A stretch of 64,000 nt of DNA, taken from contig NZ_BOOA01000042.1 in the NCBI RefSeq assembly GCF_016862995.1, forward strand, positions 17,497 through 81,496, in the 5' to 3' direction. The notes beneath the pieces were generated by a model. The model had not been told where the DNA came from. It was given only the letters and a program-made list of their open reading frames with translations, and made no database searches. Origin of the DNA: Acrocarpospora phusangensis. Lineage in GTDB: Bacteria > Actinomycetota > Actinomycetes > Streptosporangiales > Streptosporangiaceae. This document shows positions 48,517 through 57,321 of this stretch, piece by piece; positions within the stretch are counted from its first letter, which is position 1, and each line of letters starts with the position of its first letter. Made by a program: the position numbers and the translations under genes.

Positions 48517-49398
48517 ATGCGGACTCTCGGATATGTCGGCGCGCGGTCGGCGGCGGCGGAGGAATGGCTGGACTTCGGGCCGAGGGTCTTCGGCTTCGAG
48601 GCGGAGCGGGCGCCGGACGGTGCGGTCAGGGTGCGGTGGTGTGACCGGGCGTACCGGCTGGCGATGCATCCCGGCGAGGAGGACCGGCTGCTCTACCTCG
48701 GCTGGGACCTGGGCGAGGAGGCCGCGCTGGAGGAGGCCGCCGCGCGGGCGGCCGGGGCCGGGTTCGCGGTCGAGGCGGGAAGCGCGCGGCTGGCGGCGGA
48801 GCGTTCCGTGCGCAGGATCGTCCACTTCACGGACACCTTCGGACTGCGGCACGAGCTGTTCGTCGGCATGGCGGAGGAGCCGGGGTCCTACCGGGGGCAG
48901 CGGCCGAGTTCGCGGGCGGTCACCGGGGAGCTCGGGCTGGGGTTCGTGGCGCTGCGGGTGCCCGACCTGCAACGCGGGCTGGACTTCTACCGCGACGTGA
49001 TGGGCATGCGGGTGTCGGACGCGATCAACCTGGGCGCGCCGAACGGGGAGATGTGGTTCCTGCGCTGCAACCGCCGCCACCACAGCGTGGCGTTGCTCGA
49101 AGGGGGCGACACGCTGCGGCTGGAGCACCTGATGATCGAGGCGGCCACGCTGGAGGAGGTCGAGATCGCCTGGGATCTGGCGCGGCGGGAGATGGACGCC
49201 TTCGTCAGCCCCGGGCGCAGGCTCTCGGACAACATGTTCCTGTTCCGGGTGAGCACGCCGACCGGGTTCCACGTCTGCTACGGCTGGGGCGCGAGCCAGG
49301 TGGACGACGAGGAGAACTGGATCCCCCGCTACATCGACTCCTCGCGGGGCGGCGGGATCGTCTACTCGGCGGCGGCCGTGGTGGCCGGGCCGCGCTGA
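48517..49398 (+). CDS. Extradiol-dioxygenase-like VOC protein with degenerate metal site
   Basis: The 293-aa protein has the two-domain VOC fold and length of type I extradiol dioxygenases (BphC-like). The usual iron ligands are His, His and Glu. Here the first position is Phe143 (GELGLGFVALRVPD, normally GLGHxV). The second is kept as His204 (RLEHLMIEA). The third is Cys254 (TPTGFHVCYGWG, normally Glu before YGWG). Two of three ligands are therefore replaced, and ordinary ring cleavage is unlikely. GAGGGGG upstream supports the ATG at 48517 rather than an earlier GTG. It is convergent with the PucR gene (16 nt) and beside a catabolic operon, so it may bind a related metabolite or use another chemistry. 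Confidence 0.82.
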   Translation: MRTLGYVGARSAAAEEWLDFGPRVFGFEAERAPDGAVRVRWCDRAYRLAMHPGEEDRLLYLGWDLGEEAALEEAAARAAGAGFAVEAGSARLAAERSVRRIVHFTDTFGLRHELFVGMAEEPGSYRGQRPSSRAVTGELGLGFVALRVPDLQRGLDFYRDVMGMRVSDAINLGAPNGEMWFLRCNRRHHSVALLEGGDTLRLEHLMIEAATLEEVEIAWDLARREMDAFVSPGRRLSDNMFLFRVSTPTGFHVCYGWGASQVDDEENWIPRYIDSSRGGGIVYSAAAVVAGPR

Positions 49399-49414
49399 GC
49401 GCTCGACGCGCCCG

Positions 49415-50731
49415 TCACAGGCCGGTCTCGCCGAGGGTCTCCAGGATCTCCAGGGCGACCTGGGCGGCCAGCCGGTCGCGGTAGTTCTCCAGGTCCAGGC
49501 CGGTGATCTCCTCCACCCGGCGGACCCGGTAGGTGATCGTGTTCGGGTGCACGTGCAGCCGTTCCGAGGCGCGCCTGAGGCTGTTGTTCTCCTGGAAGTA
49601 GCACTTGAGCGTCGTCACGTACTTGGAGTGGTGCTCCTGCTCGTGCTTCAGGACCTCGCCGAGGATGTCGGTGGCGAACTCGCGCAGCGCCTCCGGGTCG
49701 GGCACCTGGAGGAGCAGGCGGCTGATGCCGAGGTTGTCGAAGGCGACCACCGCGCCCCGCCGTCCCAGCCGCCGGATGGCCTCGTTCGTACGGCGGGCCT
49801 CCTCGTACGACCGCGCGATGTGCGCCGGCTCGCGGAACACGCCGCCGATGCCGATGGAGACGCCGACGTCGGGGAAGAGCGCCCCGAGCCGCTGCACGCA
49901 CAGCGCGCCCAGCTGCTCGGACTGAATGCCGGTGGCGGGCGCGCCCGGCTCGTTCAGCACGACGATGACCTCACGCCCCCGGACGGTGGTGATCGCGTCC
50001 GGGGACTGGGCGACGAACAGCCGCGCGGTGGCGCCGGCCGCGCGTTCGGCGACCAGCCTGCTGCGTTCGCCGTCGCCGGGGGGCGCCTCGATGAGGACCG
50101 ACAGCACCCGGTGGTTGCGCTCGGCGTCGAAGCCGAGGTGGTGGGCCCAGCGCACGACCTCGTCGTTGTCCCGGCCGGAGCCGGACAGCAGTCCCTCGAT
50201 GAGGTCGTCGCGCACCTGGCTGCCGGCCGAGGTGATGACCCGCTCGCGGGCCAGGATGACGCCGCAGATGGTCGCGGCGTGCTCGGCGGTCATCAGGTGG
50301 ATGTCGTCGTCCCGCCCGGGCGAGTCCGGCACCAGCGAGACGAGGTACGCGGGGACGGTGTCCCCGACCAGGATGGGCGCGACGATCATGGCGCCGCCCC
50401 TGGCCGGGTCGGGCAGGCGGGAGGCGCGGCGGGTCTTGCCGGCCATGGCCAGCGTGTGCGCGAGGCGCGGGTGGATGAGGTGGTCGTGCACGTACTGGAC
50501 GGAGTGCTCGTAGCTCTCGCCGGGTGAGGCGGCGGCGAGGATGCCCATCTTCTGGCTGATGACCGCGACCGTTACCGCGGTCCTGCGGGCGATGAGCTCG
50601 GCCACGGTGCCGATGTCGGCGTCCTGGAGGGCCAGCCCGGAGAGGTGCCGGTAGATCTCCACCAGGTCGCGCAGGGTGCGGTTCTCCTGGTTGATCGCGC
50701 TGAGGCCGACGGAGGCCAAGGATTCCGCCAT
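49415..50731 (-). CDS. PucR-family transcriptional regulator
   Basis: The 438-aa regulator has an N-terminal GAF-like sensor region (about residues 25-170; VAELIARRTAVTVAVISQKM, MIVAPILVGDTVPAYLVSL). A middle GGDEF-like CdaR domain spans about 190-320 (VSIGIGGVFREPAHIARSYE). The C-terminal PucR helix-turn-helix is NSLRRASERLHVHPNTITYR, followed by VRRVEEITGLDL. PucR/CdaR regulators usually activate catabolic operons in response to a pathway compound. It is divergent from the ABC/CoA-transferase operon, and a near-perfect palindrome lies between them, so it most likely controls that operon. The ATG follows a TAGGAT -10 box by 6 nt, suggesting a leaderless transcript. Confidence 0.9.
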   Translation of the reverse strand: MAESLASVGLSAINQENRTLRDLVEIYRHLSGLALQDADIGTVAELIARRTAVTVAVISQKMGILAAASPGESYEHSVQYVHDHLIHPRLAHTLAMAGKTRRASRLPDPARGGAMIVAPILVGDTVPAYLVSLVPDSPGRDDDIHLMTAEHAATICGVILARERVITSAGSQVRDDLIEGLLSGSGRDNDEVVRWAHHLGFDAERNHRVLSVLIEAPPGDGERSRLVAERAAGATARLFVAQSPDAITTVRGREVIVVLNEPGAPATGIQSEQLGALCVQRLGALFPDVGVSIGIGGVFREPAHIARSYEEARRTNEAIRRLGRRGAVVAFDNLGISRLLLQVPDPEALREFATDILGEVLKHEQEHHSKYVTTLKCYFQENNSLRRASERLHVHPNTITYRVRRVEEITGLDLENYRDRLAAQVALEILETLGETGL

Positions 50732-50737
50732 ATGCGC

Positions 50738-50743
50738 ATCCTA
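50738..50743 (-). promoter_or_regulatory. Candidate -10 element, leaderless pucR transcript
   Basis: On the minus strand TAGGAT is followed by six bases and then the ATG at 50731, with no Shine-Dalgarno between. This is the same TANNNT-6-ATG arrangement seen before padR and the gamma-glutamyltransferase gene. Confidence 0.42.
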
Positions 50744-50892
50744 GGGACGGCCGACCGGGTTTCCATGTGCTCTGCCCCAAAGAAGCGTGGATGTTCCTGT
50801 TCTGGGGCCCAACGTGCTGCCCTCTGTCCGTCGGCTATACCACCAGGACTCGTAACAGTCCTGACTCCGAGGATTTACGCGGCGGTATCCCC

Positions 50893-50921
50893 TTGACGCG
50901 AAGTTACCCGCAGGGCAGCAT
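50893..50921 (+). promoter_or_regulatory. Candidate promoter of the ABC transporter/catabolic operon
   Basis: TTGACG (50893-50898) and CAGCAT (50916-50921) are spaced by 17 nt. The -35 is strong and the -10 weak, which suits a promoter needing activation or tight control. Transcription would begin near 50928, upstream of the palindrome at 50945-50961. Confidence 0.4.
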
Positions 50922-50944
50922 GGCGTAACAAATATCAAACTTTT

Positions 50945-50961
50945 TGTCCAATTATCGGACA
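50945..50961. promoter_or_regulatory. Candidate PucR operator TGTCC-N7-GGACA
   Basis: TGTCC (50945-50949) and GGACA (50957-50961) form an inverted repeat. The 7-nt AT-rich centre also matches its own complement at most positions. It lies 41 nt before the ATG of the first permease, in the PucR/ABC divergent region, and is the only strong palindrome there. Confidence 0.5.
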
Positions 50962-51002
50962 GGTTCGGGTCGCTGGCGGCCCGACGCCGAACGGAGGTGA
51001 CG

Positions 51003-51950
51003 ATGAGCACTCGCATGATCATCCGTCGGCTCGGTGGCGGTCTGCTGGTCCTGTGGCTGGTGTCCATCCTCACGTTCCTGCTGGTCCACCTCATCCCGGG
51101 GGATCCGGCCGAGGTGATCGCGGGCGAGAACGCCTCCCAGGCCGACGTGGAACGCATCCGCACCGAGCTGGGACTCGACCGGCCCGTGCTCACGCAGTAC
51201 GTGACCTGGCTGTCCGGAGTGCTCCGCGGCGACCTCGGTCACTCCCTGTTCACCGGCAAGTCGGTCGTCACCTCGATCGCCGAGTCGGCCCCGCCGACGC
51301 TGGTCATCACCATCATGGCGATCGTCCTCGCGGTGCTGGTCGGGGTGTCGGCCGGGACCGTCGCGGGCCTGACCCAGGGCAGCCGGGTGGACCGGCTCGT
51401 CTCCACCCTGGCCACGCTGGGCATCGCGATGCCGAGTTTCTGGCTGGCGATGGTGCTGGTCTCCATCTTCTCCCTCACCAACCCCTGGCTGCCGGCCACC
51501 GGGTACGCGGACCTGGGGGAGGGCTTCGGCACGTGGCTGTCGCACGTCATCCTGCCCTCGACCGCGCTCGGCCTGGCCACGGCCGCGGAACTGGCCCGGC
51601 ACACCCGCGGCTGCGTGGCCGACGTGCTCACCCGGCCGTACGTGCGGACCGCGCGGGCCAGGGGCGCGTCCGGCGCCTGGCTGGTACGGCGGCACATCCT
51701 GCGCAACGCCGCCATCCCGGTGGTGACCGTGCTGGGCCTCCAGGCCGGCCGGCTGCTCGGCGGCGCGATCGTCATCGAGGCCGTGTTCGGCATCTCCGGC
51801 CTCGGCACCCTCGCCGTCAACGCGGTGCTCCAGCGGAACTACCCGGTGATCCAGGGATACGTCCTGCTCTGCGCCGTCGTCGTCGTCCTGCTGAACCTCA
51901 TCGTCGACCTGGCCTACGGATGGATCAACCCGAAAGTGCGCACGGCATGA
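51003..51950 (+). CDS. Peptide/nickel-type ABC transporter permease, DppB-like
   Basis: The 315-aa inner-membrane permease begins with a membrane helix (LGGGLLVLWLVSILTFLLVH). It has the DppB signature stretch LIPGDPAEVI and AERIR-type spacing before LGLDRPVLTQYVTWLSGVL. About five further helices follow, including the EAA-type loop region around VRTARARGASGAWLVRRHIL. GGAGG at 50993-50997 places the start at the ATG 51003, not the GTG at 50997. It is the first gene of a translationally coupled operon and its stop overlaps the next start (ATGA). Transporters of this class carry di/oligopeptides, opines, glutathione, nickel or sugars. The downstream catabolic genes suggest a small organic substrate. 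Confidence 0.93.
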   Translation: MSTRMIIRRLGGGLLVLWLVSILTFLLVHLIPGDPAEVIAGENASQADVERIRTELGLDRPVLTQYVTWLSGVLRGDLGHSLFTGKSVVTSIAESAPPTLVITIMAIVLAVLVGVSAGTVAGLTQGSRVDRLVSTLATLGIAMPSFWLAMVLVSIFSLTNPWLPATGYADLGEGFGTWLSHVILPSTALGLATAAELARHTRGCVADVLTRPYVRTARARGASGAWLVRRHILRNAAIPVVTVLGLQAGRLLGGAIVIEAVFGISGLGTLAVNAVLQRNYPVIQGYVLLCAVVVVLLNLIVDLAYGWINPKVRTA

Positions 51951-52834
51951 CCCTCGTCACGAAACGCTCAAGCCCCAACCCGAGCGTCCCCCGAAGCTCC
52001 CCGGCCGGCCGGATCGTCAGGACCGTGCTGCGCCGCCCGGCCGGCGCGACCGCCGCGGGCTTCCTGATCCTCCTGGTGGTCCTCGCGCTCGCCGGACCGC
52101 TCATCTACCCGCACGACCCGGACGCGCAGAACCTGGGCAACCGGTTCGCCGGACTGAGCTGGGAGTACCTGCTCGGCACCGACGAGTTCGGCCGGGACGT
52201 GGCCAGCAGGATCATCCAGGCGGCCAGGATCGCGCTGGCCGCGCCGCTCATCTCGGTGGGCGTGGCACTGCTCATCGGCCTGCCGCTGGGGCTCTGGGCG
52301 GGGCTGCGCCGGGGCGTCGTGGACGCCGTCGCCGGGCGGCTGGCCGACACCGTCCTCAGCCTGCCCGCCATGGTCGGCGCGCTCGCCATCCTGGCCGTGC
52401 TCGGCCCCGGCCTGGTCAACGCGATGGTGGCCATCGGCATCATCTTCGCGCCCGGCCTGTTCCGGGTGGTGCGCGGCGCCACCCTGGCGGTGGCGGAGGA
52501 GACCTTCGTGCACTCGGCGGTGGCCATCGGCTCGCCGACCCGGCGGACCCTGTGGGTGCACATTCTGCCCAACATCGCGGCCCCGCTGCTGGTCCAGGTG
52601 ACCATCCTGATGGGCGTGGCGCTGCTGGCCGAGGCCAGCCTGAGCTTCATCGGCCTCGGCGTGCAGCCGCCCGACGCCAGCTGGGGCTCGATGCTGAAGG
52701 CCGCCTACGTCAACCAGTTCGACGCGCCCTACTCGGTGGTGCCGCCCGGGATCGCGATGGTCCTGACGGTGCTGTCCTTCAACACCATCGGCGACGCCAT
52801 CCGCGACGCGGTCGGACTGAGGAGAGGCAGATGA
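51947..52834 (+). CDS. Peptide/nickel-type ABC transporter permease, DppC-like
   Basis: The 295-aa permease has an N-terminal cytoplasmic stretch, a first helix (AAGFLILLVVLALAGPLIY) and the DppC marks HDPDAQNLGNRFAG and LGTDEFGRDVASRIIQAARI. Helices and the EAA loop follow (ATLAVAEETFVHSAVAIGSP). The end has SLSFIGLGVQPPDASWGSML. It heterodimerises with the DppB-like permease. The ATG overlaps the previous stop (ATGA) and its own stop overlaps the next ATG, so all four transporter genes are coupled. Confidence 0.94.
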   Translation: MTLVTKRSSPNPSVPRSSPAGRIVRTVLRRPAGATAAGFLILLVVLALAGPLIYPHDPDAQNLGNRFAGLSWEYLLGTDEFGRDVASRIIQAARIALAAPLISVGVALLIGLPLGLWAGLRRGVVDAVAGRLADTVLSLPAMVGALAILAVLGPGLVNAMVAIGIIFAPGLFRVVRGATLAVAEETFVHSAVAIGSPTRRTLWVHILPNIAAPLLVQVTILMGVALLAEASLSFIGLGVQPPDASWGSMLKAAYVNQFDAPYSVVPPGIAMVLTVLSFNTIGDAIRDAVGLRRGR

Positions 52835-53841
52835 CTCCAGGACACGACACCGCCCGGCCGTTGTTGTCGGTCGAGGGGCTCACCATCGACCTGCCGGGCG
52901 TGCAGCCCGGCCTGGTGGAGGACGTCACCTTCCAGGTGCGGGAGGGCCACTGCACCGCGCTGATCGGCGAGTCCGGCTGCGGCAAGACGCTGACCTCGAT
53001 GTCCATCCTCGGCCTGCTGCCCGCCAGCGTACGGGTGTCGGCCGGGTCGGTGTGGTTCGACGGCGTGGACCTGCTCACCCGTACGCCCCGGCAGCTGCGC
53101 CGGGTCCGCGGCGGGCCGGTCGGCATGATCTTCCAGGAGCCGATGAGCAGCCTCAACCCGACCATGACGGTCGGCGACCAGATCGCCGAGGCGCGGCGGT
53201 TACACCTGGGCGAGCGGCGCAAGACGGCCCTGGCGCGGGCGCGTGAGCTGCTGGAGCGGGTCGGCATCCCGAACGCCGCCCGGCGGATCGGCGCGTACCC
53301 GCACGAGATGAGCGGCGGCATGCAGCAGCGCGTCATGATCGCGGCGGCCATCGCCTGCGAGCCCCGGCTGATCATTGCCGACGAGCCGACCACCGCGCTG
53401 GACGTCACCATCCAGGCCGAGATCCTGGCCCTGCTCCGGGACCTCCAGCGCGACCTGGACCTGGCCGTCCTGCTGGTCACCCACGACCTCGGCGTGGTGG
53501 CCGACTTCTGCGACGACGTGGTCGTCATGTACGCGGGGCACATCGCCGAGCGCACCACCGTGGACGGCCTGTTCTACGACCCGGCGCACCCGTACTCCAG
53601 CGCGCTGCTGGCCGCGGTGCCGCAGGTCGGCCAGGCCAGGTCGCGGCTGACGGTGATCCCGGGGCGGGTGCCGTCCGCCGGCGGGCTCCCGGCCGGGTGC
53701 CGGTTCGAGCCGCGCTGCGCGCACGCGCAGTCCCCCTGCGGGGAACGCCAGCCCGACGTCTCCCTGGGCGACGGCCGCCGTACGCGGTGCGGCCGGGTCG
53801 CCTCCGGTGAGCTGACACTTCAGGGGGCCCTTCGTGGCTGA
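52831..53841 (+). CDS. Peptide-type ABC transporter ATPase, DppD-like
   Basis: The 336-aa ATPase has Walker A GESGCGKTLTSMS, Q-loop MIFQEPMSSLNP, signature SGGMQQRVMIAAA, Walker B LIIADEPTTALDVT and H-loop LLVTHDLGVV. The oligopeptide-transporter C-terminal domain carries Cys-rich PAGCRFEPRCAHAQ, which in some DppD proteins holds an iron-sulfur cluster. The ATG at 52831 overlaps the permease stop, with GGAGAGG upstream. It works with the following ATPase as a heterodimer. Confidence 0.95.
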   Translation: MTPGHDTARPLLSVEGLTIDLPGVQPGLVEDVTFQVREGHCTALIGESGCGKTLTSMSILGLLPASVRVSAGSVWFDGVDLLTRTPRQLRRVRGGPVGMIFQEPMSSLNPTMTVGDQIAEARRLHLGERRKTALARARELLERVGIPNAARRIGAYPHEMSGGMQQRVMIAAAIACEPRLIIADEPTTALDVTIQAEILALLRDLQRDLDLAVLLVTHDLGVVADFCDDVVVMYAGHIAERTTVDGLFYDPAHPYSSALLAAVPQVGQARSRLTVIPGRVPSAGGLPAGCRFEPRCAHAQSPCGERQPDVSLGDGRRTRCGRVASGELTLQGALRG

Positions 53842-54862
53842 GGATCGTGTGGTCCTGCGGGTTCGGGGCCTGAGCAAGTCGTTCCCGGTCCGCCGGGGCG
53901 CGTTCGGCCGGGCGCTGGAGAGCGTACGGGCCGTGGACGGGGTGGATCTGGAGGTCCGCGCCGGGACCACCGTCGGCATCGTCGGCGAGTCGGGTTCCGG
54001 GAAGACCACCGTGGGCCGGCTGATGGCCCGGCTGCTCACCCCCGACCAGGGCACGGTCGAGGTGGAGGGCAAGGACGTCAGCCGGGCCAAGGGCCGCGAG
54101 CTGAAGGAGATGCGCGCCCGCCTCCAGGTCATCTTCCAGGACCCGTACGGCGCGCTCGACCCGACCAAGACGATCGCCCACGCCGTCGCGGAACCGCTGC
54201 TGGTGCACGGCCGGATCCGGCGGGGCGAGATGCGGGAACGGGCGGCGGCCCTGCTGGCGCGGGTGGCGCTCGACCCGGCGTTCGTGGACCGCTACCCGGA
54301 CGAGCTGTCCGGCGGGCAGCGCCAGCGGGTCTGCATCGCCCGCGCGCTGGCGCTCTCGCCGAGCGTGCTGGTGGCAGACGAGCCGACCTCCGCGCTCGAC
54401 CTGTCCACCCGGTCGGAGATCCTCAACCTGCTGCTGTCCATCCAGGAGGACACCGGGCAGGCGCTGGTGCTGGTCTCGCACGACTTCGCCACCGTACGGC
54501 ACCTGTCGGACCGGATCGCGGTCATGTACCTGGGGCGGATCGTGGAGGAGGGGCCGGCCGCGCAGATCGCGGAGAGTCCCCGGCATCCGTACACCAAGGC
54601 GTTGTTGTCGGCGGTGCCGCTGCCGGATCCGCAGGCGCAGCGCGCCCGCCGCAGGACCGTGCTCAAGGGCGACCTGCCCGACCCGGCCGATCCGCCTCCG
54701 GGGTGTCGTTTTCATACGCGCTGCCCGGTGGCGTTACCCGAGTGCGCGCAGCTGGATCCGCCGCTGCTCCAGATCGGCGCCGGGCACCGGGTGGCGTGCG
54801 TGCTCCACCAGCCGGAGAACGGGGCCGTGAGCAAGGCCGGCTCGCAGGAGAGCGTGCGATGA
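53834..54862 (+). CDS. Peptide-type ABC transporter ATPase, OppF/DppF-like
   Basis: The 342-aa ATPase has Walker A GESGSGKTTVGRL, Q-loop VIFQDPYGALDPTKT, signature LSGGQRQRVCIARALAL, Walker B VLVADEPTSALDLST and H-loop VLVSHDFATV. The C-terminal domain ends PPGCRFHTRCPVALPEC. It pairs with the preceding DppD-like ATPase. The GTG start overlaps that gene by 8 nt and the stop overlaps the CoA-transferase start (ATGA). That ties the transporter directly to the catabolic enzymes. Confidence 0.95.
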   Translation: MAEDRVVLRVRGLSKSFPVRRGAFGRALESVRAVDGVDLEVRAGTTVGIVGESGSGKTTVGRLMARLLTPDQGTVEVEGKDVSRAKGRELKEMRARLQVIFQDPYGALDPTKTIAHAVAEPLLVHGRIRRGEMRERAAALLARVALDPAFVDRYPDELSGGQRQRVCIARALALSPSVLVADEPTSALDLSTRSEILNLLLSIQEDTGQALVLVSHDFATVRHLSDRIAVMYLGRIVEEGPAAQIAESPRHPYTKALLSAVPLPDPQAQRARRRTVLKGDLPDPADPPPGCRFHTRCPVALPECAQLDPPLLQIGAGHRVACVLHQPENGAVSKAGSQESVR

Positions 54863-57297
54863 CCGGCGCGGGTGCGTTGTCGGGTGTCAGGGTGGTCGAC
54901 TTCGGCCACTACGTGGCGGGTCCGCTGGCCGCGTTGATGCTCGCCGACCAGGGCGCCGACGTGATCCACGTGGACCGGCCCGGAGCCGTGCCGGCCGGCG
55001 CGGACGCCTTTCTCAACCGGAACAAGCGCCGCATCACGCTGGACCTGAAGGATTCCGCCGACCTGGACGTCGCGCGGGAGCTGGTCCGGCGGGCCGACGT
55101 GCTGATCGAGAACTTCCGTCCGGGCGTCATGGACCGGCTGGGGCTCGGCTGGGCGTGGTCGCGCGAGGCCAGCCCCGGGCTGCTGTACTGCTCGCTGCCG
55201 GGTTTCGCGGCGGCCGACCCCCGGGCGGGGGTGCCCGGCTGGGAGGGCGTCATCGCGGCGGCCACCGGCAACTGCCGCATCCGCGCCGGGTACGTGCCCG
55301 CGGGCTGGGACCCCACGCGCCCGACGTACAGCGCGATCCCGGTCGCGTCGAACTTCGCGGCGTTCTGCGGGGCCTTCGCGATCGTGGCCGGGCTGACGTC
55401 GCGGCACCGCACCGGCCGGGGTGACCGGATCGAGGTGCCGCTCTACCACGCGATGTTCGAGGCCATCGGCGGCAGCGGGGCGTACCCGGTGGCGCGGGGC
55501 CTCCAGCCGGAACGTGCCATCCGGGCCAACGGCAGCGGCACCTACCGCTGCGCGGACGGCCGCCACGTGCAGTTCAACCCGATCGGCGCGACCACCCGCT
55601 TCCTCACCTGGTTCCTGGACGCGGCCGGGGTCGCCGAATGGGCGGGGGACGGGCTGACCGACCGGCCCAGGATGGACCGCGAGCCGCACCTGCGCGACCT
55701 GCTGGAGAAGCGGCTGACCGCGCTCTTCCTGACCCGGCCCGCGCTGGAGTGGGAGGAACTGGCCGACGCGGCCGGGGTGCCGCTGGCGATGGTGCGGACG
55801 ACGGCGGAGTGGCTGGAGTCCGCGCACGCGCGGGCGACCGGCGAGGTCGTGGTCCTGGACGACCCCCTGCTCGGCCCGGCGGCCATGCCCGGCTCGCCCG
55901 TGTCGTTGTCGCGCACCCCCGCCGTGCCCGGCCGCGCGCGCAGCCTGCCCGGCGGGGACCGCGCGGAGATCCTGGCCGAACTCGCCGGGCCTCCCGTGCC
56001 CGTACGGCATCCGCGGGGTGGCGGACTGCCGTACGAGGGGAGGAAGGTCGTGGATCTGACCCAGATCCTGGCCGGGCCGAGCGCGGGCCGCATCCTCGCC
56101 GAGTTCGGCGCCGACGTCGTCAAGATCAACGTCCCGCAGCGCTGGGTCGGCGCGCACGGCTTCGTGAACCGGGGCAAACGCACCATGCTGCTGGACGTCA
56201 AGTCCAGCCGGGGCCAGGAGGTCCTGTGGCGGCTGATCGACGAGGCGGACGTGCTCACGCACAACTTCCCCGGCCGGACCGCCGACGGCTACGGCCTGGG
56301 CTACCAGCACGTACGGGCCCGCCGCCCGGACATCGTCTACGTCTCGGTCGGCTGCTTCGCCCGGGGCGGGCCCTGGTCGGACCGGCGCGGCTACGAGACC
56401 CAGGGCCAGGCGGCGACCGGGATCATGGCCAGGGCCGGTGGGGAAGGTCCGCCGGCCGTGTTCGGGCCGTACAACGTGCTGGACTACGGGACCGGGACGA
56501 TGGCGGCCTTCGCCGCCGCGCTCGGCCTCTACCACCTGGAGACCACCGGGCAGGGACAGCACGCGCACACCTCGCTCACCCAGACCGGCCTCTACCAGCA
56601 GGCCTGGCAGCTGCCGCGCCCGCTCTCCGGTCTGGGCGGCCTGGACGCCCGGGGCCCGGCCGCGCTAGGGCCGAGCCCGTGGCAGCGCTACTACCAGGCC
56701 GCCGACGGCTGGTTCTTTCTCGGCGCGACGGAGGCGCAGCTGCCCGTGCTGCGCCGGCTGGCCGGACTGAACCCCGGCGAGGACTCCGGCGGAAACTCCG
56801 TCGCCCCTGCGGCACCGGGGAATCCCACGGCACCTGGGAGTCCCGAAGGCTCCGGGGACCACGAAGGCTCCGGGATCCACGAAGCTTTGGGCAATCGCGA
56901 AGGCTCCGCGGACGCCGAGAACTCCGGAGATCTCGGACCCGCGCTGGCGGCCGCGTTCCGGGCGGACGGCGCGGCCGTCTGGGTGGAGCGGCTGATCGCG
57001 GCCGGCGTGGGCGCGCACCCGGTCACCTCGCTCGGCGACCTGATGACCGACCCGCGCGCCAGGGCCCTCGGCCTGACCGTCCAGCAGGTCTCCGAGGAGG
57101 CCGGCGACGTGGTGATGCCCGGACTCGCCATCACGGCCGAGGGCAACCCGCCGCGCCTGGGCGAGCCGGTCCGCCGGCCCGGCGCGGACGGACGCGAGGT
57201 CCTCGACCGGATCGGCCTGGGCGACGCGGCCGACACCCTGGCCCGGGGCTGGGCCGTCCAGCTGGACGCCCTGCCCCCCGGCTGGAACAACTTCTGA
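54859..57297 (+). CDS. Fused double family III (CaiB/BaiF) CoA-transferase
   Basis: The 812-aa protein is two CaiB/BaiF domains in tandem. The first (about residues 1-395) begins VRVVDFGHYVAGPLAALMLA. The second (about 400-812) begins RKVVDLTQILAGPSAGRILA. Family III enzymes move CoA between acids through a catalytic Asp. The second half keeps it (Asp542 in GPYNVLDYGTG). The equivalent of the first half is Ser164 in AIPVASNFAAF, so only one half looks catalytic. An acidic Gly/Ser-rich linker (about 641-693) interrupts the second domain. It probably activates the imported substrate as a CoA thioester. The ATG overlaps the transporter ATPase stop. Confidence 0.9.
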   Translation: MTGAGALSGVRVVDFGHYVAGPLAALMLADQGADVIHVDRPGAVPAGADAFLNRNKRRITLDLKDSADLDVARELVRRADVLIENFRPGVMDRLGLGWAWSREASPGLLYCSLPGFAAADPRAGVPGWEGVIAAATGNCRIRAGYVPAGWDPTRPTYSAIPVASNFAAFCGAFAIVAGLTSRHRTGRGDRIEVPLYHAMFEAIGGSGAYPVARGLQPERAIRANGSGTYRCADGRHVQFNPIGATTRFLTWFLDAAGVAEWAGDGLTDRPRMDREPHLRDLLEKRLTALFLTRPALEWEELADAAGVPLAMVRTTAEWLESAHARATGEVVVLDDPLLGPAAMPGSPVSLSRTPAVPGRARSLPGGDRAEILAELAGPPVPVRHPRGGGLPYEGRKVVDLTQILAGPSAGRILAEFGADVVKINVPQRWVGAHGFVNRGKRTMLLDVKSSRGQEVLWRLIDEADVLTHNFPGRTADGYGLGYQHVRARRPDIVYVSVGCFARGGPWSDRRGYETQGQAATGIMARAGGEGPPAVFGPYNVLDYGTGTMAAFAAALGLYHLETTGQGQHAHTSLTQTGLYQQAWQLPRPLSGLGGLDARGPAALGPSPWQRYYQAADGWFFLGATEAQLPVLRRLAGLNPGEDSGGNSVAPAAPGNPTAPGSPEGSGDHEGSGIHEALGNREGSADAENSGDLGPALAAAFRADGAAVWVERLIAAGVGAHPVTSLGDLMTDPRARALGLTVQQVSEEAGDVVMPGLAITAEGNPPRLGEPVRRPGADGREVLDRIGLGDAADTLARGWAVQLDALPPGWNNF
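56781..56937 (+). repeat. Degenerate low-complexity repeat in the CoA-transferase linker
   Basis: An 18-bp-like motif resembling GAAGGCTCCGGG recurs several times with drift, encoding Gly/Ser/Glu/His-rich linker sequence (EGSGDHEGSGIHEALG and neighbours). It lies inside the second CoA-transferase domain where family members normally have a short loop. Copies are irregular, so exact boundaries are approximate. Confidence 0.5.
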
Positions 57298-57321
57298 CCT
57301 GCCGCGCCGATGGGAGACGCG

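Noticed and set aside
48517..49398. Annotation as a functional extradiol dioxygenase
   Set aside because: Two of three iron ligands are replaced, so only fold membership is claimed.
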